Counted from the stretch's first letter, positions 43,474 through 55,624 are shown. The stretch is 64,000 nucleotides of DNA from Pseudomonas sp. PDNC002 (GCF_016919445.1 NZ_CP070356.1:5583502-5647501), one strand, 5' to 3'. The notes: generated by a model from the sequence alone, not told the origin. A program made the numbers and translations.

Positions 43474-43674
43474 ATGCACAATCGCCTCAAGGAACTGCGC
43501 GCCGAGCACGGCTGGAGCCAGCAGGACCTCGCCACGCGACTGGGGGTTTCGCGGCAGAGCGTGATCGCCATCGAGAGTGGCAAGTTCGACCCCAGCCTGC
43601 CGCTGGCCTTTCGTATAGCCCGCGCCTTCGGCCTGCCCATCGAGGCCATCTTCAGCGACGCGCAGCCCGACTGA
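43474..43674 (+). CDS. Small Xre/Cro-type HTH regulator
   Basis: A 66-residue protein that is almost all helix-turn-helix: LKELRAEHGWSQQDLATRLG and VSRQSVIAIESGKFDPSLPL are the classic Xre pattern, close to YozG/YgzD-like single-domain regulators. There is no dimerisation tail. It starts 9 nt after the membrane-protein gene, so the two are co-expressed and it likely autoregulates through the direct repeats at 43012-43060. Confidence 0.85.
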   Translation: MHNRLKELRAEHGWSQQDLATRLGVSRQSVIAIESGKFDPSLPLAFRIARAFGLPIEAIFSDAQPD

Positions 43675-43754
43675 GCCGGGCGCCCCGACTGGACGCGAAC
43701 GCCCGCCGGGCATAGGCTGCTGGGTCTGCACAGCTCCAACCTAAGGAACGCATC

Positions 43755-44729
<975 letters not shown>

Positions 44730-44737
44730 GGCTTCAT

Positions 44738-44760
44738 CCGCCCCGCTCCGGGGCGGTTTC
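44738..44760 (+). terminator. Terminator of cysK
   Basis: CCGCCCCG, loop CTC, CGGGGCGG, then TTTC, 9 nt after the cysK stop codon. Confidence 0.85.
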
Positions 44761-44859
44761 CTACCGGCCGTTCCGATCGAGTGCGGCCCAGGTCATGTGC
44801 GCTGTCTGCGGACCCGCAGGCAGCCGTGGCCCCTCGCCATGTTCCGGCAAAATGGTTAA

Positions 44860-46035
<1,176 letters not shown>

Positions 46036-46050
46036 GCGTCACCCTTGCCT

Positions 46051-46087
46051 GACAACGCGCGGCCCCGGCCGCGCGTTGTCGTTTCTG
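46051..46087 (+). terminator. Terminator of the second PotF-like gene
   Basis: GACAACGCGCGGCC, loop CC, GGCCGCGCGTTGTC, then GTTTCTG. The right arm and tail recur at 46188-46204 as a 17-bp direct repeat, without the left arm. Confidence 0.8.
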
Positions 46088-46318
46088 CCGATAGCACCGG
46101 GCCGGATTTCGCAGACGGAGCCCGCTCCCATGAGCGATGCAGGGGTCGAACGCCCCTACGAAAAGCGCCAGCACACGTGCAGCCTGTGCGCGTTGTCGTT
46201 TCTGTCGCAGGAATCGCAGATTGCCGCCGGACTCGTGAGCAGGCTCGCCTCACCGCGCAACGCCCGCTATAGTCAGCACACGCAGCCCTCGCTGCCCCAC
46301 TGAACAGGTTTGCCTTCC

Positions 46319-46471
46319 ATGTCCCATTACCCGTTGCCCGTCCCGGCAATCCTCGCTGCAGCCTCTCCGGCACGCGGCGCGGGTATGGGCGCGACCTACC
46401 CTCCTGTCGTCGCTGTCGCGTCGCCTCCGCCTCCCGGTGCGGCCTACCCGCCACCCGGCGTGAGCTTCTGA
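46319..46471 (+). CDS. Possible small proline-rich leader peptide upstream of a DMT exporter
   Basis: An ATG at 46319 opens a 50-residue frame MSHYPLPVPAILAAASPARG..., rich in Pro, Ala and Val, ending at 46471, about 110 nt before the exporter start. AGG in ACAGG at 46304-46308 is a weak ribosome site. It could be a regulatory leader or chance. The rest of 46088-46581 holds the direct repeat at 46188-46204, an inverted GAGCCCGCTCCCATGAGCG-like motif, and no clear gene. Confidence 0.25.
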   Translation: MSHYPLPVPAILAAASPARGAGMGATYPPVVAVASPPPPGAAYPPPGVSF

Positions 46472-46581
46472 CGCCTCACGCGTTTTCCACCGCCTGGTTT
46501 CCCGCGTTCCTCTGACGCGACCACGGCCTGTGCCGGCCACTCGAAGGCTGGTCGTGATCTGCCTGACGACAGGTGCATTGC

Positions 46582-47484
46582 ATGATTTCGTTCACTCGTT
46601 CTTCCCTGGCCGCCCTGGCCAGCACTTCCCTCTTCGTGCTGCTGTGGAGCAGCGCCGCCATCATCAGCAAATGGGGCCTGGCCCACGCTTCGCCGATGGT
46701 CTTCCTCATCGCCCGCTTCAGCACCGCACTGGTGGCGCTGCTGATCCTCTCGCCGATGATCGGCCTGCGCTGGCCACGCGAGCGCAAGCAAGTACGCTAC
46801 GCCGTGCTCACCGGCCTGGTGATGCTGGGTATCTACCCGATCTTCTACCTGATGGCGCTGGACCTGCACGTCACCCCCGGCGTGATCGCCACCGTGCTCG
46901 GCGTACAACCGATGCTCACCAGTTTCCTGCTGGAACGCCGGCACTCCGCATCACGCCTGGGTGGCCTGGCACTCGGCCTGATCGGGCTGGTGATGGTGGT
47001 CTACCAGAGCATCGGGCTGTCCGGCCTGACCTTCGCCGGGCTGGCTTGCTGCCTGCTGGCGCTGCTGTCGATCACCGGTGGCTCGATCCTGCAGAAGAAC
47101 ATCCGCGAGAACCCGCTGGGCACCCTGCCCCTGCAGTACATCGCCGGGCTGGTGCTGTGCCTCGCCGTGGCGCCCTTCCAGCCGCTGCACGTGGAATGGA
47201 ATGCGGCGTTCATTCTCAGCGCGCTGTGGATGGGACTGATGGTCTCGGTGCTGGCCACCGTGCTGCTGTACCGGATGATCGCGGCGGGCAACCTGGTCAA
47301 CGTCACCAGCCTGTTCTACCTGGTGCCGGCGGTCACGGCGCTGATGGACTACCTGGTGTTTGGCAATCGCCTGTCAGCCCTCGGCCTGCTGGGGATGGGG
47401 CTGATCGTGGTGGGGTTGATGCTAGTATTTCGCCAGGCGGCTCCGGTGCCTGCTGCAAAGACAAGGGAAGTCGCTGATAACTGA
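46582..47484 (+). CDS. EamA/DMT-family exporter
   Basis: A 300-residue inner-membrane protein with ten hydrophobic segments in two EamA halves (SLFVLLWSSAAIISKWGLAH near the start; LACCLLALLSITGGSILQK opening the second). The substrate is unknown; members export amino acids or drugs. The ATG at 46582 is chosen over a GTG at 46573. It is followed by an inverted pair of dispersed repeats (47504-47624). Confidence 0.86.
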   Translation: MISFTRSSLAALASTSLFVLLWSSAAIISKWGLAHASPMVFLIARFSTALVALLILSPMIGLRWPRERKQVRYAVLTGLVMLGIYPIFYLMALDLHVTPGVIATVLGVQPMLTSFLLERRHSASRLGGLALGLIGLVMVVYQSIGLSGLTFAGLACCLLALLSITGGSILQKNIRENPLGTLPLQYIAGLVLCLAVAPFQPLHVEWNAAFILSALWMGLMVSVLATVLLYRMIAAGNLVNVTSLFYLVPAVTALMDYLVFGNRLSALGLLGMGLIVVGLMLVFRQAAPVPAAKTREVADN

Positions 47485-47503
47485 TGCTCCATCATCCGGA
47501 CGC

Positions 47504-47624
47504 CCCCTCACCCCCGCCCTCTCCCAGAGGGAGAGGGGGCCGCTTGGAGTCTGAGGAAGACTCGACGCTCGCCGGATGCCGAGGACAGTCCCCTCTCCCC
47601 CAGGGAGAGGGTTAGGGTGAGGGG
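47504..47624. repeat. Inverted pair of dispersed palindromic repeats
   Basis: One copy at 47504-47538 has the CCCTCACCC left flank; the mirror copy at 47589-47624 has the TTAGGGTGAGGG right flank. They face each other across 50 bp between two convergent exporter genes. Confidence 0.87.
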
Positions 47625-47669
47625 AGCCCACTGCGCCAGGGTATCAGCCCTCTTCCCCTATCCAATCAA

Positions 47670-48575
47670 TCACCCCGCCGCTTCCACCTTCGCCACCGGC
47701 GCCGGCCGCAGCACCAGCCACAGCGCCACGGCGATCAGCACGCCGCCCTGCAGGTGCGCCCAGGACAACGACTCGTCCAGCAACAGGACACCCCAGAGCA
47801 CGCCGAACGGCGGAATGAGGAAAGTCACCGTCATGGTCTTCAGCGGGCCGATGCTGGCCAGCAGACGGAAGTACAGGACATAGGCGAAGGACGTGCAGAG
47901 AAAACCCAGCCCGGCCAGCGCCAGCAGGATCTTCGGCTCAGCCAGCGGCGCCAGCGGCATGTCCAGGCTAGTGCCGAGGAAGAACGGCAGCAGGCACAGG
48001 GTCGCGCCGGTCTGGCTGCCCAGCGCCGAGACGCCGAAGTCCAGTCCGCCCTGGTCGTTGATCCAGCGCTTGGTAATGAAACCGGCGAAGCCGTAGCAGG
48101 TGGTGGCCACCAGGCAGGCAGCGGCCCCCCACAGCAGCGCGGCGTCGAACGGCACCGGGCCGGCACGGGTCAGCACCGCCACGCCCGCCAGCCCGAGCAG
48201 TACGCCGAGCCCCTTGGCCCCGGTCAGCGCCTCGCCAAAGAACAGCGAGCCGATCAGTACGCCCATCAGCGGCGTGGTGGCGTTGAAGATCGCCGAATAG
48301 CCCGCCGGCAGTGTCTGCGCCGCCAGGCTGTACATCAGCACGGGAATGCCGGAGCTGATCACACCGATGATCAGGATGCGCTTGAGCTTGCCGCGAAAAT
48401 CCCAGCGCGTACGCAACACCAGCAGAATCACCACCAGCCCGGCGGCCGACAGGAATACTCGGAAGAACGCCGTTGGCATCACCCCGATGGCGGGCACCAG
48501 TTGGCGCATGAAAAGGAAGCTGGCGCCCCAGATGGCGGCCAGGGCGAGCAGGTTCAGCAGAGCAGCGGGATTCAT
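47670..48575 (-). CDS. EamA/DMT-family exporter
   Basis: A 301-residue inner-membrane protein with ten hydrophobic segments (LNLLALAAIWGASFLFMRQL at the start; LKTMTVTFLIPPFGVLWGVL late in the second half). It is distinct from the exporters at 30993 and 46582 and convergent with the latter. The substrate is unknown. The ATG at 48575 begins MNPAALLNLLALAAIWG. Confidence 0.87.
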   Translation of the reverse strand: MNPAALLNLLALAAIWGASFLFMRQLVPAIGVMPTAFFRVFLSAAGLVVILLVLRTRWDFRGKLKRILIIGVISSGIPVLMYSLAAQTLPAGYSAIFNATTPLMGVLIGSLFFGEALTGAKGLGVLLGLAGVAVLTRAGPVPFDAALLWGAAACLVATTCYGFAGFITKRWINDQGGLDFGVSALGSQTGATLCLLPFFLGTSLDMPLAPLAEPKILLALAGLGFLCTSFAYVLYFRLLASIGPLKTMTVTFLIPPFGVLWGVLLLDESLSWAHLQGGVLIAVALWLVLRPAPVAKVEAAG

Positions 48576-48660
48576 CGCGAACAGCTCCAGGGCAGGTAAG
48601 CCACCAGCCTACGCTGGTGGGAAATCACATCCATCCACAGCTGACTTTCAAAGTCCACCG

Positions 48661-49158
48661 TCAGCTTTTGCGCAGGCGCGCCATGCTCAACACATCGGCG
48701 TAAACGCCATCACGCAGGGCAAACTCGCGCAGGTGCCCTTCCACCTCGAAGCCGAACTTCTGATACAGCGCGATGGCTGGCTGGTTGTCGGAGAAGACGG
48801 TCAACTCGACGCGACGCAAGCCCATCCAGTTGTCGGCAACCTCCATCAGCTCGGCCAGCAGCCGCGTGCCGATTCCACGCCCCTGCCAGGCCGTTGCCAC
48901 GCCCATGCCGATGCTGCCGCAATGGCCACGGCGCACGCGCGGGTACTGTTCGAGACTGGCGCTGCCAACCACCTGGTCCTGGTGCATCGCCATCAGGGTG
49001 ATCCGGCGTTCGTCATCCAGTACCAGCCGCTTGCGCCACAGGTCCGGCGCCTGGTGCGGCATCTGCAGCAACTGGCGGGCGACGGCTGGGTCGTTGTAGA
49101 GGGCCGCGAGAGCGTTGATGTGCTGCTCCGTGCAACGTTCGATGCGAATGGTGTCCAT
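48661..49158 (-). CDS. GNAT-family N-acetyltransferase (YhhY-like)
   Basis: A 165-residue acyltransferase. The acetyl-CoA motif is [15 protein letters not shown]. The flanking motifs [20 protein letters not shown] and [20 protein letters not shown] closely follow E. coli YhhY, an amino-acid acetyltransferase. The ATG at 49158 begins [12 protein letters not shown]; the 19-codon extension upstream is not conserved. It is divergent from aceK. Confidence 0.84.
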   Translation of the reverse strand: MDTIRIERCTEQHINALAALYNDPAVARQLLQMPHQAPDLWRKRLVLDDERRITLMAMHQDQVVGSASLEQYPRVRRGHCGSIGMGVATAWQGRGIGTRLLAELMEVADNWMGLRRVELTVFSDNQPAIALYQKFGFEVEGHLREFALRDGVYADVLSMARLRKS

Positions 49159-49307
49159 CGTTTGTCGGCTCCTTGCCGGAAAGAACAGGCCGACCAGCAT
49201 ACGTGGGATACGCAATAAAGCTGCAGGATTACCCGGAGAATTCGCCCTTTCCCTCGCCCTTGCCCATGGCTAAGCTCGCTGCACACGAACTCTGCAGAGG
49301 CGCTCCC

Positions 49308-51044
49308 ATGGCTCAGCACTGGCCGGCGACCGAGATCGCGACCCTGATCCTCGAAGGCTTCGACGACTACCGCGCACGTTTCCACCAGATCACCGCCGGG
49401 GCGCCCGCGCGCTTCGAGCAGGCGCTCTGGCAGGATGCCCAGCAAGCCTCGGCCGAGCGCATCAACCTGTACGAGGAAAAGGTCGCCGAGACCGTCGGCC
49501 GCCTCACCGAGGCCATGGCGCATATCGACCTGGTGGATGTCGAACGCTGGCCCATCGCCAAGAGCGCCTACATCACCCTGATCGACCCGCGGCTTGACGA
49601 CGAACTGGCGGAAACCTGGTTCAACTCGATCTTCTGCGGCCTGTTCAGCCATGACAACATCAGCGACGGCACGATGTTCGTGCACACCACCCGCCCGTCG
49701 CTGCGCGCTCATTCCCGCGACCCGCACACGCGCATCTACCGCCCCGGCGGAAAGCTGCGCCAGGCGCTGGAAAGCATCTTCGACGACTACCGCTTCGCCG
49801 TGGACTACGACGACCGCGAGCGTGACCTGGAGCGCATGGACCACCTGCTGCACGCCAACCTGCCGGACTGGGTGTGCAAGGACCCGACCCTGACCATCGA
49901 GCTGATCGGCTCGGTGTTCTACCGCAACAAGGGCGCTTATCTGGTGGGCCGCCTGTTCACTCCCGAAGAACAATGGCCGCTGGTGTTTCCGCTGGTGCAC
50001 CACGAGGGGCGCGGCATCCAGTTCGACACGGTGATCACCGACGAAGCGGAGGTCTCGATCATCTTCTCCTTCACCCGCTCCTACTTCATGGTGGATGCGC
50101 CGGTGCCGGCGGAGATGGTGGCCTTCCTCAAACGCCTGCTGCCGGGCAAGCACATCGCCGAGCTGTATACCTCCATCGGCTTCTACAAGCAGGGCAAGAG
50201 CGAGTTCTACCGCGCGCTGATCAACCACCTGGCGACCACCGACGACCGTTTCGTCATGGCCCCCGGCGTGCGCGGCATGGTGATGAGCGTGTTCACGCTG
50301 CCGGGCTTCAACACCGTGTTCAAGATCATCAAGGACAACTTCAACCCGGCCAAGAACGTCGACCACGCCACTGTGATCCAGAAGTACCAACTGGTGAAGA
50401 ACCACGACCGCGTGGGGCGCCTGGCCGATACCCAGCAGTTCGCCGACTTCCGCTTCCCGGTGAGCAAGTTCGACCCCGACTGCCTGGCCGAGCTGCTGGA
50501 CGTGGCGCCATCCACCGTGGTGCTGGAGGGCGACGTGGTGCTGATCCGCCACTGCTGGACCGAGCGCCGGATGACCCCGCTGAACATCTATCTGGAACAC
50601 GCCACCGAGGCCCAGGTGGAGGAAGCACTGAAGGACTATGGGTTGGCGATCAAGCAGCTGGCGGCCGCGAATATCTTTCCCGGCGACATGCTGCTGAAAA
50701 ACTTCGGCGTCACCCGCCACGGCCGCGTGGTGTTCTACGACTACGACGAGATCAGCTACCTGACCGAGGTGAACTTCCGCCACATCCCGCCGGCGCGTTA
50801 CGAGGAGGATGAGATGTCTTCGGAGCCCTGGTATTCGGTGGGGCCGATGGACGTGTTCCCGGAGGAGTTCCCGCGCTTCCTGTTCGTCGACCTGAAGTTG
50901 CGCCGGCAATTCGCCAAGCTGCACGGCAACCTGTTCGACGCGGATTACTGGAAGAGCCTGCAGGAGCAGATTCGCGCCGGGAAGGTGATCGACGTGTTCC
51001 CCTACCGCCGGCACGAGTCGCCGGAGGAAGCGCTGGCGCGGTAG
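49308..51044 (+). CDS. aceK: Isocitrate dehydrogenase kinase/phosphatase
   Basis: A 578-residue bifunctional enzyme that phosphorylates and inactivates isocitrate dehydrogenase, or reverses this, so carbon can enter the glyoxylate shunt during growth on acetate or fatty acids. The ATP motif APGVRGM is at 318-324 and an ATP-contacting Lys at about 339 (NTVFKIIKD), matching the positions known in E. coli Ace[16 protein letters not shown] lies near 478. The length matches P. aeruginosa AceK. The ATG at 49308 follows AGAGG. It is not adjacent to aceA or aceB, the usual situation in Pseudomonas. Confidence 0.95.
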   Translation: MAQHWPATEIATLILEGFDDYRARFHQITAGAPARFEQALWQDAQQASAERINLYEEKVAETVGRLTEAMAHIDLVDVERWPIAKSAYITLIDPRLDDELAETWFNSIFCGLFSHDNISDGTMFVHTTRPSLRAHSRDPHTRIYRPGGKLRQALESIFDDYRFAVDYDDRERDLERMDHLLHANLPDWVCKDPTLTIELIGSVFYRNKGAYLVGRLFTPEEQWPLVFPLVHHEGRGIQFDTVITDEAEVSIIFSFTRSYFMVDAPVPAEMVAFLKRLLPGKHIAELYTSIGFYKQGKSEFYRALINHLATTDDRFVMAPGVRGMVMSVFTLPGFNTVFKIIKDNFNPAKNVDHATVIQKYQLVKNHDRVGRLADTQQFADFRFPVSKFDPDCLAELLDVAPSTVVLEGDVVLIRHCWTERRMTPLNIYLEHATEAQVEEALKDYGLAIKQLAAANIFPGDMLLKNFGVTRHGRVVFYDYDEISYLTEVNFRHIPPARYEEDEMSSEPWYSVGPMDVFPEEFPRFLFVDLKLRRQFAKLHGNLFDADYWKSLQEQIRAGKVIDVFPYRRHESPEEALAR

Positions 51045-51076
51045 CGGACCTCGCTCCTACAGGAAGCCGTCCGCTA

Positions 51077-51601
51077 TCAGTTCCAATGCCGGCGCGAAGC
51101 GCGACGGTTGTCGCCCAGGCCGACCAGCGCGGCCACCGATGCCATCAGGACCTCGGCGATCCACGCCAGCACCAGGCCGCCGGCCAGCGCCCAGCCAATG
51201 GCCTCGGGCTCCAGCACCACCTGGTAGCGGTAGTTCGCGTAGGTCTCCTGCAGCAACTCGTGGTTCGGCGCCGTCACCATGTGCAAGGCGCGCTGGTACC
51301 AGTTGCCCTGCAGGGCCTGCCATTCGTTCTCGAACAGCTGGGCGCGGCGCATCAGGCGCTCGATGTTGTCGGCGTCGCGCTGGAACACCGGATCGGCGCT
51401 ACCACGGTAATGCGCCACCAGGGCATTGAGGTCGCCCTGGAAGAACTCCCCAGAGGTGCCCTTGAAGCCCTGCAGCGCCTGGGTCGCCTCGATGCGATGG
51501 GCGTCGACGCGCTGTGCGTAGTCCTTGATGAAGCCCGGCACCTGGACCGCGACCATCAGTCCCAGTGCGAACAGCACCATGCGAATGTAACTGCGCAGCA
51601 T
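51077..51601 (-). CDS. DUF2937 membrane protein
   Basis: A 174-residue protein with an N-terminal hydrophobic segment (MVLFALGLMVAVQVPGFI) and a second near residue 140 (GWALAGGLVLAWIAEVLM), with an extracytoplasmic helical middle. It matches the DUF2937 family; the function is unknown. It is convergent with aceK, whose stop lies 32 bp away. Confidence 0.83.
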   Translation of the reverse strand: MLRSYIRMVLFALGLMVAVQVPGFIKDYAQRVDAHRIEATQALQGFKGTSGEFFQGDLNALVAHYRGSADPVFQRDADNIERLMRRAQLFENEWQALQGNWYQRALHMVTAPNHELLQETYANYRYQVVLEPEAIGWALAGGLVLAWIAEVLMASVAALVGLGDNRRASRRHWN

Positions 51602-51700
51602 GTTTCCCCCTTGTTCTTATGATCAGCGTGCTCTTGGGCAAGGCAGCGGCGATTCTCGCCCATCGCGCCCCGTCGGTTCCGGGACTGCCTCACGTCCCGG

Positions 51701-52474
51701 TCAGATGCGCCCCTGGGTGACGATTTCGCCGCGCCACCAGAGCATCCATTCGCCGCCCTGCATCAGGGTCCAGTTCTCGTTGTCGGTCAGCGGCTCGGTA
51801 GCGATCACCGTCACCACGTCGTTGGGCGTGGTTTCGGACTGGAAGTCCACCTGCAGGTCGGCATCCTTCAGCCGCGCCGGCCCGAACGGCGCGCGGCGAG
51901 TGATCCAGGCCAGTTTGGTGCTGCAGAAGGTGAACAGCCAGTCGCCGTCGCTGAGCAGGCAGTTGAACACACCGCTCTCGCGGTAGGAGGCGCACGCCGT
52001 TACCAGCGTCGGCAGCAGCACTTCCACCGGCACCGGCTCGGGGAAGGCGCGGCGCACCCGATTGAGCAGGTCGCAGAAGGCAGCCTCGCTGTCGGTATCG
52101 CCTACCGGCCGGTACATTCCCGGTGTCGGGTTGAAGCCGGCCAGCTGGCCATTGTGCGCGAAGGTCCAGTAGCGTCCGCCCATTTCGCGCACGAACGGGT
52201 GGGTGTTGGCCAGGCAGACCTTGCCGACGTTGGCCTGGCGAATATGGCCGATCACCGCCTCGCTCTTGATCGGGTAGCGCTGCACCAGCCGCGCCACCTC
52301 CGAGTCGACGCTCGCCGACGGATCCTGGAACAGCCGCACACCGCGCCCTTCGTAGAAGGCGATGCCCCAGCCATCACGGTGCGGGCCGGTGCCGCCGCCG
52401 CGCTGCATCAGCCCGGTGAAGCTGAAGACGATATCCGTCGGGACGTTGGCGCTCATGCCGAGCAACTCGCACAT
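51701..52474 (-). CDS. Class II glutamine amidotransferase (YafJ-like)
   Basis: A 257-residue Ntn-fold protein. The catalytic nucleophile is Cys2 ([12 protein letters not shown], exposed after Met removal). The Gln-binding elements [16 protein letters not shown] and [10 protein letters not shown] are present. It resembles E. coli YafJ; whether it produces ammonia for another enzyme is unknown. It lies 3 nt after the HIT gene on the same strand, so the two are co-transcribed. Confidence 0.85.
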   Translation of the reverse strand: MCELLGMSANVPTDIVFSFTGLMQRGGGTGPHRDGWGIAFYEGRGVRLFQDPSASVDSEVARLVQRYPIKSEAVIGHIRQANVGKVCLANTHPFVREMGGRYWTFAHNGQLAGFNPTPGMYRPVGDTDSEAAFCDLLNRVRRAFPEPVPVEVLLPTLVTACASYRESGVFNCLLSDGDWLFTFCSTKLAWITRRAPFGPARLKDADLQVDFQSETTPNDVVTVIATEPLTDNENWTLMQGGEWMLWWRGEIVTQGRI

Positions 52475-52477
52475 GAA

Positions 52478-52924
52478 TCAGTTCTCCTCCATCAGTGCCT
52501 CGCGCAGCTGATGCAGCTCGCGTTCCAGGCGATTCTGCATCCTGGCCCGCCCCAATGGCAGGAAACGCGTGAGCGCGCGCAGCAGCAAGGCCGGCAGGTC
52601 ATTCAGCTCACGCGGGATCAGGTGCAGATGAAAATGTGAAACGTGCTGGTTGGCGGCCGGGCCGTCGTTGACCAGCAGATTGATGCCAACCCGGCCGTAA
52701 CCGGCGCGGCGTTGCACACGCTCCATGCGCTCGGCCAGCGGAATCAGGCCCTGCTGGGCCGCTTCCGGAAGCTGGTGCAGGAAGGCCGCGTGCTCGCGGG
52801 CCACCAGCAGCAGGTGCGCGGGGCGCAGCGGGTAGATGTCCAGCAGCACGATGAAATGGTCGTCTTCGTAGAGGGTATGGGCCGGCACGCGACCGGCCGC
52901 GATGGCGCAGAACACGCAGTCCAT
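52478..52924 (-). CDS. HIT-family protein
   Basis: A 148-residue histidine-triad protein. The catalytic H-x-H-x-H-x-x is HFHLHLI, in NQHVSHFHLHLIPREL. The first Cys pair (MDCVFCAIAAG) is the usual zinc-site start. Members hydrolyse nucleotide phosphoramidates or dinucleoside polyphosphates. The gene ends 3 nt before the amidotransferase start, indicating an operon. Confidence 0.88.
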   Translation of the reverse strand: MDCVFCAIAAGRVPAHTLYEDDHFIVLLDIYPLRPAHLLLVAREHAAFLHQLPEAAQQGLIPLAERMERVQRRAGYGRVGINLLVNDGPAANQHVSHFHLHLIPRELNDLPALLLRALTRFLPLGRARMQNRLERELHQLREALMEEN

Positions 52925-52989
52925 GGGAACTCCTGAAGAGGTCGTTCAGTTCATGCTGGACGCGTGCGGGGCAGGACGCAAGGCGCGAG

Positions 52990-53460
52990 CTACAGGCGCG
53001 GCTCGATCCGCATGCGGCGTTCGCCGTGGTCGTCCGTGCGGCTGTCGACGCCCGGCATCAGTTCCGGCTGCATCAGTTGGCGCAGGGTCGGCTCGTCTTC
53101 GTCGACCTTTTCCTGGCGGCGCTTCCTGATGGAGCGCTCCAGCGGCCAGCGGATCAGCACGAACAGCAGGTACAGGCCGAAGGCCGCGAGTAGTACCAGC
53201 GCGAGATCGGAAACCGCGCGCCAGGCGTTGTTGCCGACCTTGAACACGACGTCCAGCGCGGTGATGGCAATCGCCGGGGCATACAGGTTGTTCGCCGGGT
53301 CCACCGGGGTGGGGGTGAACAACAGGACGACCACGATCACCCGTAGCGGTTCGCGCAGCCAGCGCCACATCCAGCCGGTCATCAGGAACCAGACCAGGGT
53401 CAGGCCGAGGCCGGCGGCAATATAGGCGCCCCAGGCAAGCATGTAATCGTGTTCGTTCAT
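52990..53460 (-). CDS. Three-segment membrane protein of unknown function
   Basis: A 156-residue protein with three likely membrane segments (about 8-30, about 38-50, and LALVLLAAFGLYLLFVLIRW near 85-105) and a charged cytoplasmic tail. No domain recognised. It is divergent from the oligopeptidase gene, with a 100-bp intergenic region. Confidence 0.72.
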   Translation of the reverse strand: MNEHDYMLAWGAYIAAGLGLTLVWFLMTGWMWRWLREPLRVIVVVLLFTPTPVDPANNLYAPAIAITALDVVFKVGNNAWRAVSDLALVLLAAFGLYLLFVLIRWPLERSIRKRRQEKVDEDEPTLRQLMQPELMPGVDSRTDDHGERRMRIEPRL

Positions 53461-53563
53461 GCGCGTGCGTACGTGCGGTGTCGACAGAGGGGTGCGTATG
53501 ATAGCTGCTTTTACCCATGGGTGCGCAGCCGAGCGTCATCCATGCCGCCGCCGAGGAATCGCC

Positions 53564-55624
53564 ATGACCGACCGCCAGCCCCCCATCGCCCGCCGCGAGG
53601 CCGCCGCCGATCCTTATTCCTGGCTGGAAAATCGCGATGCCGATGACGTTCTGGACTACCTGAAAGCGGAAAATGCCTACCTGGAAGATCAGCTTCTTCC
53701 TCAGGCAGCCCTGCGCGAAACGCTGTTCCAGGAGATCAAGGGCCGCATCCGCGAGACCGATCTCTCGCTCCCCACGCCCTGGGGGCCATGGCTCTACTAC
53801 CAGCGCACCACGGCCGGCGACGAATACGCCCGTCACTACCGCAGCCCGCGTCCGGCGGATGGTTCACTGACCGTGGACGAAAGCGCCGAGCAATTGCTGC
53901 TGGACCCCAACGCCCTGGCGGGTGATGGATTCCTCTCCGTTGGCGCGTTCAGCATCAGCCCTGACCACTCGAAGCTGGCCTACAGCCTGGATACCAGCGG
54001 CGACGAGATTTACACCCTCTACGTGAAGGAACTGGCTGACGGCAGCGTCACCGCCCTGCCCTTTGAGGATTGCGATGGCAGCCTGACCTGGGCCAACGAC
54101 AACCGCACCCTGTTCTTCGGCGAGCTGGACGAGACCCACCGGCCGCACAAGCTGTATCGCCATCGCCTGGGTGACAGCGGCGCGGAGCAGATTTTCGAGG
54201 AAAGCGACGGGCGCTTCTTCCTGCATTGCTACCGTGCCAGTTCCGAACGTCAGTTGGTGCTGCTGCTCAACAGCAAGACCACCAGCGAAGCCTGGGTGCT
54301 GGATGCCGATACGCCGGACGGCGAATTCGTCTGCCTGGCCCCGCGCGAGGAAGGCCACGAATACTACCCGGACCATGGTCGCCTGAATGACCAGTGGGCC
54401 TGGCTGATTCGCAGCAACCAGACCGGCATCAACTTCGCCCTGTTCCACGCCAGCGAGGCACAACCGACCCGAGCGCACTGGCGGGAGCTGATCGCCCACC
54501 GCGATGACGTGATGTTCGAAGGCGTCACCCTCAACGCCAGCGCCCTGACCCTGAGCCTGCGCGAAGGCGGCCTGCCCATCGTCGAGGTGCATCCGCACGG
54601 GCAGCCGGCGCATCGCGTCGACCTGCCGGACGCCGCCTACAACCTCTACGTGCAGGACAGCCTGGAGTTCGACAGCCCGGTGATCCGCCTGCGCTACGAA
54701 GCGCTCAACCGTCCGGCGCAAGTCCGCCAGCTGGAGCTTTCGAGCGGCGAACAGAAGGTGCTGAAGGAAACCCCGGTGGAAGGGCCGTTCGACGCCGACG
54801 CCTATGAAAGCCGGCGCCTGTGGGCCGATGCCGCCGACGACGTGCAGGTGCCGATCAGCCTGGTCGGCCGCCGCGACGTGCTGGAAAGCATCGCCCGTGG
54901 CGAGCCGGCGCCGCTCTATCTCTATGGCTATGGCGCCTACGGCGAGAGCCTTGACCCCTGGTTCTCCCACGCCCGCCTGAGCCTGCTGGAACGCGGTTTC
55001 GTCTTCGCCATCGCCCACGTGCGCGGCGGCGGCGAGCTGGGCGAAGCCTGGTACCGCGCCGGCAAGCTGGAACACAAGCAGAACACCTTCGGCGACTTCA
55101 TCGCCTGCGCCGAGCACTTGCTGGCCCACGGCTACAGCACGCCGGCCCAGCTCGCCATCAGCGGCGGCAGCGCTGGCGGCCTGTTGATTGGCGCTGTGCT
55201 CAACCAGCGCCCGCAGCTGTTCGCCGCCGCCATTGCCGAAGTGCCCTTCGTCGATGTGCTCAACAGCATGCTCAATCCGGACCTGCCGCTGACCGTCACC
55301 GAGTACGACGAGTGGGGCAACCCGCAGGAACCGGAGGTCTACGCGCGGATCAAGGCCTATGCGCCCTACGAGAACGTCAGCGCCCAGGACTACCCCGCCC
55401 TGCTGGTGGTGGCCGGCTACAACGACAGCCGCGTGCAGTACTGGGAGGCCGCCAAGTGGGTCGCCAAGCTGCGCGTCAGCAAGACCGATGACCGCCTGCT
55501 GCTGCTCAAGACCGACCTGGGCGCCGGCCACGGCGGCATGAGCGGACGCTACCAGGGGTTGAAGGACGTGGCGCTGGAGTACGCCTTCCTGTTCAAGGTG
55601 CTGGGCATCGAAGGCAACGCCTGA
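53564..55624 (+). CDS. ptrB: Oligopeptidase B (S9A-family serine peptidase)
   Basis: A 686-residue cytoplasmic peptidase that cleaves short peptides after basic residues. A seven-bladed propeller (about 70-400) gates the C-terminal alpha/beta-hydrolase domain. The nucleophile lies in SGGSAGGLLIG, the Asp in AGYNDSRVQYWE and the His in GAGHGGMSG. The OpdB-specific PFVDVLNSMLNPDLPLTVTE and YDEWGNPQEP segment carries the acidic residues for dibasic substrates. The length equals E. coli PtrB. The ATG at 53564 follows GAGGA; the open frame from 53459 is not conserved. Its TGA overlaps the next ATG (TGATG). Confidence 0.92.
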   Translation: MTDRQPPIARREAAADPYSWLENRDADDVLDYLKAENAYLEDQLLPQAALRETLFQEIKGRIRETDLSLPTPWGPWLYYQRTTAGDEYARHYRSPRPADGSLTVDESAEQLLLDPNALAGDGFLSVGAFSISPDHSKLAYSLDTSGDEIYTLYVKELADGSVTALPFEDCDGSLTWANDNRTLFFGELDETHRPHKLYRHRLGDSGAEQIFEESDGRFFLHCYRASSERQLVLLLNSKTTSEAWVLDADTPDGEFVCLAPREEGHEYYPDHGRLNDQWAWLIRSNQTGINFALFHASEAQPTRAHWRELIAHRDDVMFEGVTLNASALTLSLREGGLPIVEVHPHGQPAHRVDLPDAAYNLYVQDSLEFDSPVIRLRYEALNRPAQVRQLELSSGEQKVLKETPVEGPFDADAYESRRLWADAADDVQVPISLVGRRDVLESIARGEPAPLYLYGYGAYGESLDPWFSHARLSLLERGFVFAIAHVRGGGELGEAWYRAGKLEHKQNTFGDFIACAEHLLAHGYSTPAQLAISGGSAGGLLIGAVLNQRPQLFAAAIAEVPFVDVLNSMLNPDLPLTVTEYDEWGNPQEPEVYARIKAYAPYENVSAQDYPALLVVAGYNDSRVQYWEAAKWVAKLRVSKTDDRLLLLKTDLGAGHGGMSGRYQGLKDVALEYAFLFKVLGIEGNA

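Noticed and set aside
46188..46204. Second terminator after the PotF-like gene
   Set aside because: Only the right arm and tail are duplicated; without the left arm it cannot form the hairpin.
48993..51014. Minus-strand 673-codon frame opposite aceK
   Set aside because: aceK has conserved ATP-binding residues on the plus strand; the antisense frame has no recognisable domain.
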